Shown here: one piece after another, positions 26,258 through 34,431 of the stretch
How positions within the stretch are numbered: position 1 is the first letter of the stretch
How the letters are laid out: each line of letters starts with the position of its first letter
Assembly: GCA_029266495.1 (NCBI GenBank)
Contig: JAQSWS010000009.1
Location: 1-64,000 of the forward strand
DNA length: 64,000 nt
Origin: Rariglobus sp.
GTDB taxonomy: Bacteria; Verrucomicrobiota; Verrucomicrobiia; Opitutales; Opitutaceae
Direction: 5' to 3'
Made by a program: the position numbers and the translations under genes
Notes under the pieces: model-generated
The model's database searches: none
What the model saw: the letters and a program-made list of their open reading frames with translations, nothing else
Told to the model about the DNA's origin: nothing

Positions 26258-28240
26258 TTAATAGAGCCAGGTCGCCTTGGCATAAACGCCGCGCTGGATT
26301 TCCTGGCGCGACGCGGGGGATCCGAATTCGGCGTGATGATCGTGGAGCAGATTCTGGCCGACCACGGAGAGTTCGAGCTGTGGTTTCGGGCGCCAGCCGA
26401 TGCGCACGTCGGCCTCCTGATAGGAAGGAACGTCCTGATTCGAAATTTCCCCGACATGGCGGAGGGTGACATCAAACTCCAGGTTCCACGGCAGATCCAG
26501 CGACGAACGAAGGGAGAATTGATTGCTCGCGTCGTGCGATTCGTTGCTTCCTCCCGACACATCCGTGCTGCCCGGCTTCGGGCGGAGATCGACGAACAAA
26601 CGTGTATAGCCTGCCTGAATACGCCAGGTATCGGTCACATGGTAGTCGGCGGTCAACTCCACGCCGTAGGATTCGCCTTCGAGGCCGTTGCCGATGACCA
26701 GGGGCGTGGGAGCGGGGGGAGCGGCCTGCTCCAGGCTGCGCAGATCGTCGTAATCATGATAGAATGCCGCCGCCGAGAGAGAAAGCCGCGGTGAGACCTG
26801 CACGCGATAGCCCAATTCGTAGGCGATCAGTTCCTCGGATTCGAAGTCCGGTCCGCCTTGCAGAACCGTGAAGGGCGGAGTGCCCGGGGCAAAGAGCTCG
26901 CGGTCGATGCGCGACGGGGTGCGCATCGCCCGGGAAACCGCCGACCACACGGTCTGTGTTGACGTAGGCCTCCAGGCGAGGCGCACGCTGGGTTGCACCT
27001 CCCAGCCGGTGTAGTCGTTTTTCTCGAGCTTGGTGCCCAGGGTGAAGCTCAGGCGATCGGGCACGAGGGCGATCTCGTCTTGCAGGAAAACACTGAACCA
27101 TTCGCGGGTGACGTCGGCGGGCAGAAAGGCGAGCGTGGCACCGTTCGCCACGTGATCGTCCACGAGCCGGTAGCCGACGCCCCAGATGAGGTTGTGCCGT
27201 TCGCCCGCCACGAAATGGTGCTGAAGGTCGAAGTCGTAGGTGGCGAGGTTCTCCCGAAACGTTCCGGGGATATCCCGGTGGGTCCGGTCGTAATACCACT
27301 GAAGCTGAAGATCGGAGTCGGGGGTGAAACGATGGGTCCAGCGACCGAGCAGGTTGCCGCCGCTCACCTCGATGTCGTCAGGGCCGGCCTGGTCGATGCG
27401 GCCGCCGTAGAGGTCGCCCTGGACGGTGAAGAGATTGTCCTCCGCGGGATTCCAATCGAGGCGGAAGCCGGTCTGGCCCATGTTCCAGCGGTTGTCCGCT
27501 TCATCGCCGGTGCTCGCCAGCAACGTGCTGTCGCGCTCAAAATACTTGGTGTAAATCCGATAATGCAGGGTGGGGGAGAGTGCGCCGCCATAACGCAGTC
27601 CGCCGAAGCCGAGCAACTCCGTGCCGGCGCCGCCGAGGAGGAGCAGTCCCTGGGTGTCGCGAGCCTCCCTGGTGGTGATGTTGATCACGCCGTTGACCGC
27701 GTTGGCTCCCCACAACGTGGCGCCCGGGCCGCTGATGACCTCGATGCGATCGATGTCCTCGAGCAGCGTATCCTGCACGTCCCAAAACACCCCGGCGAAC
27801 AACGGGGTGTAAACAGTGCGCCCGTCGATCATCACCAGCAGCTTGTTGGACGTGGTGCTGTTGAACCCGCGTGCACTGACGGCCCACTGGCGCGAATCGA
27901 TCTGCGCCACGAACAAGTTTGGCGCGAGGCGCAGCGCTTCCGGAATGCTGGTCGCGCCCGAGCGACGGATGTCCTCCCCGGTGACGACCTGGATGGCCGA
28001 GGCGGTCTCGGAGAGTTTTTCGGAACGCCGGGAAACGGAGCTGACTTCGAGGTCCATCAACTCCTGCAGGCTCAGTTTTTTGTAGGTGGTGACCTCGGTC
28101 TGGGCGAACGCCGGGGAGGAGATCAGGGCGACCAGACAAATGCCCAGGCTGGTGCGGCGGGCCGTGGTGAACCATTGGGGAGGACTCTTCCGCAATCGCG
28201 TTTTCGAGAGAGGCGCGGGAATGGCGGAGGGCTGTTCCAT
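26258..28240 (-). CDS. TonB-dependent outer-membrane receptor (paralogue 2)
   Basis: An outer-membrane receptor of about 660 residues, with the start set at 28240 (MEQPSAI). A long N-terminal region precedes a signal-type segment ending SSPAFAQ. The following text, KKLSLQELMDLEVSSVSRR, SAIQVVTGEDIRRSGATS and ISGPGATLWGANAVNGVINI, is almost the same as in the receptor at 9874-11829, and both barrels end in aromatic residues (TWLY here). The two are clear paralogues on opposite flanks of the methylmalonyl-CoA locus. A hybrid kinase gene lies upstream on the same strand, about 170 bases away, with a possible hairpin in the gap (28339-28355). Confidence 0.93.
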   Translation of the reverse strand: MEQPSAIPAPLSKTRLRKSPPQWFTTARRTSLGICLVALISSPAFAQTEVTTYKKLSLQELMDLEVSSVSRRSEKLSETASAIQVVTGEDIRRSGATSIPEALRLAPNLFVAQIDSRQWAVSARGFNSTTSNKLLVMIDGRTVYTPLFAGVFWDVQDTLLEDIDRIEVISGPGATLWGANAVNGVINITTREARDTQGLLLLGGAGTELLGFGGLRYGGALSPTLHYRIYTKYFERDSTLLASTGDEADNRWNMGQTGFRLDWNPAEDNLFTVQGDLYGGRIDQAGPDDIEVSGGNLLGRWTHRFTPDSDLQLQWYYDRTHRDIPGTFRENLATYDFDLQHHFVAGERHNLIWGVGYRLVDDHVANGATLAFLPADVTREWFSVFLQDEIALVPDRLSFTLGTKLEKNDYTGWEVQPSVRLAWRPTSTQTVWSAVSRAMRTPSRIDRELFAPGTPPFTVLQGGPDFESEELIAYELGYRVQVSPRLSLSAAAFYHDYDDLRSLEQAAPPAPTPLVIGNGLEGESYGVELTADYHVTDTWRIQAGYTRLFVDLRPKPGSTDVSGGSNESHDASNQFSLRSSLDLPWNLEFDVTLRHVGEISNQDVPSYQEADVRIGWRPKPQLELSVVGQNLLHDHHAEFGSPASRQEIQRGVYAKATWLY

Positions 28241-28407
28241 GGGGCAAAGTGAATACAACGGGAGAAGGGCGGACTTCAATCGGTGCGGTGGGGGGTGTCG
28301 GGTGTCTCTGATCACGACCTGTCACTACGGAAAGCTAAGACGCCTGAACGGCGTCGTGGTGCCCTCAGCCCGGGACTTTCTTACGGGGAGGCCGTCGCCT
28401 TGGCAAG

Positions 28408-30375
28408 TCAGCGATGGGCAAGCCGCTGCAAGGTGGAGCGGAGGGTTTCAACCTGGACGGGTTTGGTGAGGTAGGCATCCATGCCGGCGGCGAGGCATTC
28501 GGCTTCGACACCGGCGAGGGCGTTGGCGGTGAGGGCAATGATGGGCACGCGCCGGGTGGGCGGTTCGGCGCGGCGGATCGCTCGGGTGGCGGAAAACCCG
28601 TCGAGCTCGGGCATTTCGCAGTCCATGAGGATGAGGTCGTAGTGACCCACCGCGGCCAGGGCCACGCACTCGCGTCCGTTGTTCGCGACGTCCACCCGGT
28701 AGCCGAGTTTTTTGAGCAGGTGCGAGGCGAGCTTGCGGTTGGTGGGGTTGTCCTCGGCGAGGAGCACATGGCCCGAAACCCCTTCGGGCAGGACGGGTGG
28801 GGCGGAGTCGGTGAAGGATACGACGGGAGCCGGCGGAGCGGCGAGCGTGGTGGGAATTTGCAGTGTGAAGGTCGATCCGCGGCCCGCCACGCTTTCGACC
28901 GTAAGGGTGCCGCCCATCAGACCCGCCAACTGGCGGGAAATCACCAGGCCAAGGCCGGAGCCGCCGTAGCGGCGGGTGGTGGAGCTGTCCACCTGAGAGA
29001 AACGTTGAAAGAGGCGTTTGATCTCGTTGGGCGGAATGCCGATGCCGGTGTCGGTCACATCACAGCGGAGCGTGCCCAGGGTGTGGGCGGACGAGGTGGT
29101 GGGCGGCTGCCAGCGGACCCGCAACAGGACGCGGCCGGTCGCGGTGAATTTGACGGCGTTGCTCACCAGATTAAGGAGGATCTGGCGCAGCCGGCCCGGG
29201 TCCCCGACGACGTGAATCGGCCCGGCCTCGTTTTCGAGGGAAAGCACGAGGCTTTTTTCGGCGGCGCGCGGGGCGAGCAGGGTGGTGACCTCGACCAGCG
29301 TCTTGTGCAGGGGGAAGGGGATCTGCTCCAGGGTGACGCGCCCGGCCTCGATCTTGGAAAGGTCGAGGATGTCGTTGAGCAACTGGAGCAGGGAGTCGGC
29401 CGAACCTTTGAGGGTGTGGACGTAGTCGCGCTGGTCGGAATTGAGCGGCGTATCCATCAAAAGACTACTGAAGCCGAGGATGCCGTTCATGGGCGTGCGA
29501 ATCTCATGGCTCATCGCGGCGAGGAATTCGCTCTTCGCCTGGTTGGCGCGGTCGGCGGATTCCTTGGCGCGAAGGGCTTCCTCCTGGGCGCGCCGGCGGG
29601 TGGCAATCTCCGCCTTCATGAGGGAGAACCAGACGGAGCTGGAGGTAACGACGGTGAGCAGAATGAAGGTGAGGAGAAGGCTGCCTCCGCGCGCCGCCAG
29701 CAGGGTGGAAATCCAGACGTCGGCGGGCAGGTCGATCCCGAGGGCGCCCTCCACCCGGCCCCCGGCGTCATACATGGGCTGGTAAAAGCTCACGAACGTG
29801 CCCCACTCGTCGGTGATCATGTTGGTGTCGAAAACGGCTTCGCCGGCGAGGGCCCGGTCGTTGGTGGAGGCGGCGGTGGCATACTCGTAGCCGATCGGCG
29901 TCCGGCGTTCGCGCCCGTCTCCGTAGACGCCGTCGCGATCGTAGTCTGTTTCGGAATCGACAATAAAACCGACCTTCCCGTCGGGCCGGCGGCGGTAGGT
30001 GTAGATGTCGATGACGTTGGGATTGCGTTTCAGCCAGGCCTTCTGGTGCTCGATCAGGGTGAGGTAGAGCGGATCATCGGGCGGCGTGTCAAAATCAAGA
30101 CGGGCGTGACCGAGCTTCTCGAATTCGTAGGCGAAGGTCGGCGCGAGTCCGCCGACCATCTGGCGAAGAATCGCCCGGTTTTTATTTTCCGCCGTGACGG
30201 CCGACCAGAGTCCCGCCGCCAGAAGAGCGGCCATCAGCGCGATCACAGGTGCACTGAATCCACGTCCGGCCAGACGGCGGCGGAGGGTGCGCAGCCCGAT
30301 TCCAAATACGATGACGGACAGCACCAGTAACAGGGCGAAATCCAGCCGGTAATTTAGAACATGGAGGAGGCTCAT
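28408..30375 (-). CDS. Membrane hybrid histidine kinase (extracytoplasmic sensor-HisKA-HATPase-REC)
   Basis: A 655-residue sensor kinase. Helices lie near 14-32 and 38-58, an extracytoplasmic domain of about 170 residues (Cache-like in layout; VIDIYTYRRRPDGKVGFIVD, SFYQPMYDAGGRVEGALGID) follows, then another helix (about 232-255) and a coiled coil. HisKA carries FLAAMSHEIRTPMNGILGFS. The HATPase has NLVSNAVKFT, DTGIGIP and GSGLGLVIS. A C-terminal receiver has LLAEDN and ILMDCEMPELDG. The downstream partner is unknown: no separate phosphotransfer or DNA-binding gene is adjacent, only TonB receptor paralogue 2. Confidence 0.92.
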   Translation of the reverse strand: MSLLHVLNYRLDFALLLVLSVIVFGIGLRTLRRRLAGRGFSAPVIALMAALLAAGLWSAVTAENKNRAILRQMVGGLAPTFAYEFEKLGHARLDFDTPPDDPLYLTLIEHQKAWLKRNPNVIDIYTYRRRPDGKVGFIVDSETDYDRDGVYGDGRERRTPIGYEYATAASTNDRALAGEAVFDTNMITDEWGTFVSFYQPMYDAGGRVEGALGIDLPADVWISTLLAARGGSLLLTFILLTVVTSSSVWFSLMKAEIATRRRAQEEALRAKESADRANQAKSEFLAAMSHEIRTPMNGILGFSSLLMDTPLNSDQRDYVHTLKGSADSLLQLLNDILDLSKIEAGRVTLEQIPFPLHKTLVEVTTLLAPRAAEKSLVLSLENEAGPIHVVGDPGRLRQILLNLVSNAVKFTATGRVLLRVRWQPPTTSSAHTLGTLRCDVTDTGIGIPPNEIKRLFQRFSQVDSSTTRRYGGSGLGLVISRQLAGLMGGTLTVESVAGRGSTFTLQIPTTLAAPPAPVVSFTDSAPPVLPEGVSGHVLLAEDNPTNRKLASHLLKKLGYRVDVANNGRECVALAAVGHYDLILMDCEMPELDGFSATRAIRRAEPPTRRVPIIALTANALAGVEAECLAAGMDAYLTKPVQVETLRSTLQRLAHR

Positions 30376-30518
30376 GCGGGCACGCGCGAGGGGCAGTGCC
30401 GGAGTTTCGACTGATCCCGGATGTCCGACAACCTCGCGGTCGTGGGGGGATGTCCTCTGGAAGACTAGACCCGAATGGATGTGCCTGCCTGCCCCCCGCC
30501 CGGGGCTCTCCCGGTGCC

Positions 30519-30845
30519 TCAGGCTTTTTTCACAAAGCAGGCTTTAAGCGCGATTGCCGTGCCTTCGATCTTGCAGTCGATCTCGTGATCGCCGTCCACC
30601 AGGCGGATGTTTTTTGCCTTGGTGCCGGCTTTGAGCACCTGCGAGCCGCCGCCCAGCTTGAGATCCTTGATGAGGGCAATGGTGTCTCCGTTGGCCAGTG
30701 CATTGCCGTGGGCATCCTTCACGACGCGGGCGGCCTCGGGAGCGGCCTCCTTGGGCCACTCGTGACCGCAGGTGGCACACTCCCAATGGTCGGGAAGGCT
30801 GAGCACATCTTCGAGCGTGCAGGCAGGGCAGGCGGGATTGGACAT
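30519..30845 (-). CDS. phnA: PhnA/YjdM-type zinc-ribbon protein
   Basis: The start is set at 30845 (MSNPACPAC), giving 108 residues, the normal length; the frame is open further upstream without homology. The N-terminal zinc ribbon has Cys pairs C6/C9 and C23/C26. The C-terminal SH3-like domain has the family pattern VVKDAHGNALANGDTIALIKDLKL, KAGTKAKNIRL and KIEGTAIALKACFVKK. Despite its name, the family is not established as a phosphonate hydrolase. It is monocistronic by position. Confidence 0.92.
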   Translation of the reverse strand: MSNPACPACTLEDVLSLPDHWECATCGHEWPKEAAPEAARVVKDAHGNALANGDTIALIKDLKLGGGSQVLKAGTKAKNIRLVDGDHEIDCKIEGTAIALKACFVKKA

Positions 30846-30912
30846 TCCGCTACGGCAACTGAATACCCCGTCAATAGGCAACACGGAAGCCGTCCGGGGC
30901 CCTGGCCAAATC

Positions 30913-31197
30913 TCAGGGCTTCGGAGATTCGCCGGCGAATTCTCCGGTCGTCCGAGGAGCGTCGGGCAACTGGGCGTCGAGTGATTCACGGTATTTCAAA
31001 CAGCCTCGCAAGAACTGCGGCCACTCAGGCACCTCCAGCGCTGGAGAAACTTTTTCCGGGAGCAGCCCCCACAATTGCGGATGATGCCAGCACAACGCGT
31101 GTCCGCTACTGTCGCGGTGTTCACGAATGCCGGCCCGCAGTTTTTTGACCTCCTCGATGAGTTCGTCGCGGCTGAGTTTTTCCAAATCCTGGTCCAT
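30913..31197 (-). CDS. Small conserved protein with CWHHP/LPEK/WPQFLRGC motifs
   Basis: A 94-residue cytosolic protein starting with an acidic coiled-coil stretch (LEKLSRDELIEEVKKLRAGI). It continues with HRDSSGHALCWHHPQLWGLLPEK and VPEWPQFLRGCLKYRESLD, and the end is Pro/Gly-rich. The dense Trp/His/Cys pattern looks strongly conserved, and I recall similar uncharacterised proteins in proteobacteria, but I cannot name a function. The CWHH cluster might bind a metal. It lies between PhnA and the AraC regulator on the same strand, but the distances do not force an operon. Confidence 0.7.
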   Translation of the reverse strand: MDQDLEKLSRDELIEEVKKLRAGIREHRDSSGHALCWHHPQLWGLLPEKVSPALEVPEWPQFLRGCLKYRESLDAQLPDAPRTTGEFAGESPKP

Positions 31198-31273
31198 GGC
31201 TCGTGACGGTTGGACCGCAGGATCAGAAAAAAGTCCGGCGCCTGAAGCGAGTTTCAGGAGGCCGGATCAGCCC

Positions 31274-32041
31274 TTACCGGCGCCACTCGCTGGGGGTGCG
31301 ACCGGTCTGCTTGCGGAACCAGCGGGCGAAGTAGTTGGGGTCATCAAACCCCGCGCGCGCGGCGGCATCCGCAATACTCGCATCGCTGCGCAAGGAATGT
31401 TGCGCGGCTTCGAGGCGCAGCCGGTCGCGCAAGGCGCGGAGGCCGACACCGGTTTCGCGCTTCAGCTTGCGATTAAGATAATCCGGCTGGTAGCCGGCTT
31501 CGCGCGCGACCACCGCCAGAGGAGCCGGGGTGCGCAGCAGCGTGCTCACGCGCTCGAATAGCGGCACGGCTCCCGCCGGCGCGGCTTGCTCGGGGGACGA
31601 TTCCAGCAGGCGGGCGATCACCGCGATGATCGGCGGGTAGTCGGACAGGGTGAGGCGGCCCTTGCGCGGCACGCGGGCGAGCAGGTCGTGGAGTTCGTTG
31701 AGCGTGCTTTGCGGAAAGCGTCGATGCCCGCTGCGCAGGCGGTCGCGATCCTTCATCTCATAATCAAGCACCAGGCAAAGCGGGCGGCTGGAGCCCTGCT
31801 GCAGGAAGCCGTGGGGCATTCCGGGCGGGATCACAAAGAGATCGCCGGCGTGAGCGTCGCGCTTGCGGCCCTTGATCGTCTGCCACCCTTCGCCGGAGAG
31901 GTAGAGAATCAACTGGGTGTAATCGTGCGTGTGCGGGGCCACCTCGGCTTCGCGGTGGCGGTTGAGCTGTAATTTGCGCAGCACAAAGCCGAGCGCCTGA
32001 ATTTCGATTTTTTGGATGAGAATGGGGCTCCAGGCTAGCAT
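31274..32041 (-). CDS. AraC-family transcriptional regulator with cupin sensor domain
   Basis: A 255-residue regulator. The N-terminal cupin (about 30-115) contains PHTHDYTQLILYLSG and GDLFVIPPGMPHGF. The C-terminal AraC double helix-turn-helix (about 165-255) includes VAREAGYQPDYLNRKLKRETG and AARAGFDDPNYFARWFRKQTGRTPSEWRR. Such regulators usually sense a sugar or related ligand. It is divergent from a Gfo/Idh/MocA dehydrogenase, the likely target gene. Confidence 0.93.
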   Translation of the reverse strand: MLAWSPILIQKIEIQALGFVLRKLQLNRHREAEVAPHTHDYTQLILYLSGEGWQTIKGRKRDAHAGDLFVIPPGMPHGFLQQGSSRPLCLVLDYEMKDRDRLRSGHRRFPQSTLNELHDLLARVPRKGRLTLSDYPPIIAVIARLLESSPEQAAPAGAVPLFERVSTLLRTPAPLAVVAREAGYQPDYLNRKLKRETGVGLRALRDRLRLEAAQHSLRSDASIADAAARAGFDDPNYFARWFRKQTGRTPSEWRR

Positions 32042-32066
32042 GGGGCAGGTCGGGTTGGTGCTAGCA
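32034..32066. promoter_or_regulatory. Candidate operator: repeated GCTAGCA in the divergent region
   Basis: The word GCTAGCA occurs at 32034-32040 and again at 32060-32066, 26 bases apart, between the AraC regulator and the oxidoreductase. AraC-type proteins commonly bind direct half-sites. The first copy overlaps the regulator start codon, which would allow autorepression. This is inference from position and repetition. Confidence 0.4.
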
Positions 32067-32147
32067 AAGGTCGGCTTCGTTCTAACCGCAAGACCTGGTT
32101 ATGCGTATGATGCGTGCACTCCAGCCACCCCGTATTCCTTTATCACC

Positions 32148-33302
32148 ATGACCACACACAAAGTCGGTATCATCATGAACGGCGTCACCGGCCGCATGGG
32201 CACCAACCAGCATTTGCTGCGTTCCATCGCGGCGATCATCGCCCAGGGCGGCATCAAGCTCTCCGATGACGAGATCATCATGCCCGATCCGATTCTGGTG
32301 GGCCGCAGCGCCTCCAAGCTCGCCGCGCTCGCCGTTCGCGCCGGCCTGCCCGAGGATCGCATCACCACCAATCTCGACTCCGCCCTGGCCGATCCGAACA
32401 ACATCGTTTACTTCGACTCGACCCTCACCGGTCAGCGTCCGACCGGCGTCCGCAAGGCCATCAAGGCCGGCAAACACATCTATTGCGAAAAGCCTACCGC
32501 CACCACGTCGGAGGAAGCGCTCAAGCTCTACAAGGAGGTCACCAAGGCCGGCCTCAAAAATGGCGTCGTGCAGGACAAGCTCTGGCTGCCCGGCCTGCTC
32601 AAGCTGAAGTATCTCATCGATACCGGCTTCTTCGGCAAAATCCTCTCCGTGCGCGGTGAGTTCGGTTACTGGGTATTCACCGGCGAATACGAGAAGCTCC
32701 AGCGTCCCTCGTGGAACTACCGCAAGGAAGACGACGGCGGCATCATCGTGGACATGCTCTGCCACTGGCAGTATGTCATCCAGAATCTCTTCGGTGAAGT
32801 GAAGAGCCTCTCCTGCCTGGGTGCGACCCACATTCCCGAGCGTTGGGACGAGGCCGGCAAGAAATACAAGTGCACCGCCGACGATTCCGCCTACGCCACC
32901 TTCGAGTTGGAAAATGGCGTGATCTGCCACTTCAACTCCTCCTGGTCGGTTCGCGTGGATCGCGACGATCTCCTCACGCTTCAGGTTGACGGCACCCACG
33001 GTTCGGCCGTCGCCGGCCTGCGTGATTGCAAAGCCCAGGCGCTCGCCGCCACGCCGCGCTGCACCTGGAATCCCGACATCGACAGCCCGATCAACTACAA
33101 GGACGGCTGGACGCGCGTGCCCTCCAACGCGACCTACGACAATGCCTTCAAGGTGCAGTGGGAGCTTTTCCTGCGCCATGTGGTGAAGGACGAGCCGTTC
33201 CCCTGGAACCTGCTTCAGGGTGCCAAGGGCGTGCAACTCGCCGAACTCGGCCTCGAGTCGTGGGCCAAGCGCAAGTGGATCGACGTGCCCAAGCTGGGCT
33301 GA
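32148..33302 (+). CDS. Gfo/Idh/MocA-family NAD(P)-dependent oxidoreductase
   Basis: A 384-residue sugar-type dehydrogenase. The start is set at 32148 (MTTHKVGIIMNG), since the 44 codons open upstream show no family resemblance. The N-terminal Rossmann segment VGIIMNGVTGRMG is slightly unusual for the GxGxxG turn. The family EKP motif is present in IYCEKPTATT. The C-terminal beta-sheet domain includes GGGIIVDMLCHWQY-type text (DDGGIIVDMLCHW) with the catalytic-region His. The substrate is probably a sugar, inositol or sugar acid. Control by the divergent AraC regulator is likely. A strong hairpin follows the gene. Confidence 0.88.
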   Translation: MTTHKVGIIMNGVTGRMGTNQHLLRSIAAIIAQGGIKLSDDEIIMPDPILVGRSASKLAALAVRAGLPEDRITTNLDSALADPNNIVYFDSTLTGQRPTGVRKAIKAGKHIYCEKPTATTSEEALKLYKEVTKAGLKNGVVQDKLWLPGLLKLKYLIDTGFFGKILSVRGEFGYWVFTGEYEKLQRPSWNYRKEDDGGIIVDMLCHWQYVIQNLFGEVKSLSCLGATHIPERWDEAGKKYKCTADDSAYATFELENGVICHFNSSWSVRVDRDDLLTLQVDGTHGSAVAGLRDCKAQALAATPRCTWNPDIDSPINYKDGWTRVPSNATYDNAFKVQWELFLRHVVKDEPFPWNLLQGAKGVQLAELGLESWAKRKWIDVPKLG

Positions 33303-33312
33303 GACGGGAGAC

Positions 33313-33419
33313 GTGGACGCGGCGACCACCGCGTTCGTTCTCGTTCATGGATCCAAACGCGGCAGGATGCCGCGTCCACTCTCGCACGCCGGGACGATTT
33401 ATAAACCGTCCCGGCGTTT
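33313..33419 (+). terminator. Compound hairpin region with terminator-like stem
   Basis: An 11-bp perfect stem (33386-33396 with 33407-33417, loop of ten bases) ends in a short T-run and is a likely terminator. Upstream, GTGGACGCGGC (33313-33323) can pair with GCCGCGTCCAC (33369-33379), which competes with a local hairpin ACGCGGC/GCCGCGT (33357-33375). Confidence 0.65.
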
Positions 33420-33548
33420 CCATGTCCGTATCTTTCCCTTGCGTGTGCTTGCACGGGAATGTTTTGAAACACCCGGTGATTTGCCATGTCCGGGTTGAAA
33501 CCCCCGTCGACATCGGTTCATTCACTTCGCCTTCAGCCCACTTCAACC

Positions 33549-34250
33549 ATGCTCATCTGGATTGTCCTTATCATCGTTCCCATGCTTTTCGGCCTCTACG
33601 CGCAAACGCGCGTGCATGGCGCCTACAATAAGAACGTGCAAATCCCCTCCCGCGGGCGGATCACGGGCCGCGAGGCCGCCGATGCCGTGATGCGCTCCGC
33701 CGGGATCACCAATGTCGAGATTGTGCAGGTGCCGGGGCAACTCACCGACCACTACGATCCCATTCATCGCCGGCTGGCCCTTTCTGAACTCAACTACAAC
33801 GGCACCAGCCTGGCCGCCCTCGGCGTCGCCGCGCATGAGGCCGGCCACGCCATCCAGCACAAGGTCGGCTATGCCATGATGAACGTCCGCCAGACGCTCG
33901 CCCCGGCCACCCAGATTGCCGCCGGCGTGTCCAACTACGTCATCCTCGCCGGTATTCTACTGGTGAGCTACATGGGCTCGGCCTTTGGTTACAATCTCCT
34001 CTACATCGGGGCCATCGCGCTTGGCGTGATCGTGTTGTTCCAGCTCGTGACGCTGCCCGTCGAATTCGACGCCAGCCGCCGCGCCAAGGCCCAACTCGTG
34101 ACCCTCGGCATTCTTGATAAGGACGAGATCAAAGGCGCCAACGAGACGCTCGATGCCGCCGCGTTGACCTATGTCGCCGCGTTTGTCGCCGCCCTCGGCT
34201 CGTTGCTGCATATCATCATGATCATCGCCGGCGGACGGCGCGAGGAGTGA
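33549..34250 (+). CDS. Membrane zinc metallopeptidase, YugP family
   Basis: A 233-residue membrane protein with the start set at 33549 ([13 protein letters not shown]). An N-terminal helix (1-18) is followed by the zinc site HEAGH (H96, E97, H100), AIQHKVGY, and three further hydrophobic segments. [14 protein letters not shown] near residue 180 is a family signature and may supply a third ligand. The physiological substrate of YugP-type proteases is unknown. It stands alone, with hairpins on both sides. Confidence 0.9.
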   Translation: MLIWIVLIIVPMLFGLYAQTRVHGAYNKNVQIPSRGRITGREAADAVMRSAGITNVEIVQVPGQLTDHYDPIHRRLALSELNYNGTSLAALGVAAHEAGHAIQHKVGYAMMNVRQTLAPATQIAAGVSNYVILAGILLVSYMGSAFGYNLLYIGAIALGVIVLFQLVTLPVEFDASRRAKAQLVTLGILDKDEIKGANETLDAAALTYVAAFVAALGSLLHIIMIIAGGRREE

Positions 34251-34276
34251 CCTCCGGACTGCCTTCTCCCGACTTC

Positions 34277-34307
34277 AACCGCGCTCCTCCCCGGAGCGCG
34301 GTTTTTT
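34277..34307 (+). terminator. Rho-independent terminator after the YugP-like gene
   Basis: AACCGCGCTCC (34277-34287) pairs with GGAGCGCGGTT (34293-34303), followed by further T residues to 34306. The loop is five bases. Confidence 0.88.
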
Positions 34308-34431
34308 GTGGCCCTGGGCATGGGCTCAGGACGAGGACTGCCGTCCTCCCTCGGCCCGCGCCTCGGGCCACTCCCTGCAAAACCCCCTTGCACCTGCGGA
34401 CGGCGCGCCTTCACTCCTCGTCTTTCCCCTC

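Noticed and set aside
28320-28400. Possible c-di-GMP (GEMM-like) element near GGAAAGCTAAGACGCC
   Set aside because: Only a few positions match, the paired P2 hairpin is missing, and the matching strand is antisense to both neighbouring genes. The GACGCC/GGCGTC stem alone was kept as a remark under the receptor.
28414-30330. A 638-codon plus-strand open frame over the hybrid kinase
   Set aside because: Gly/Glu/Val-rich shadow of the kinase gene without recognisable domains.
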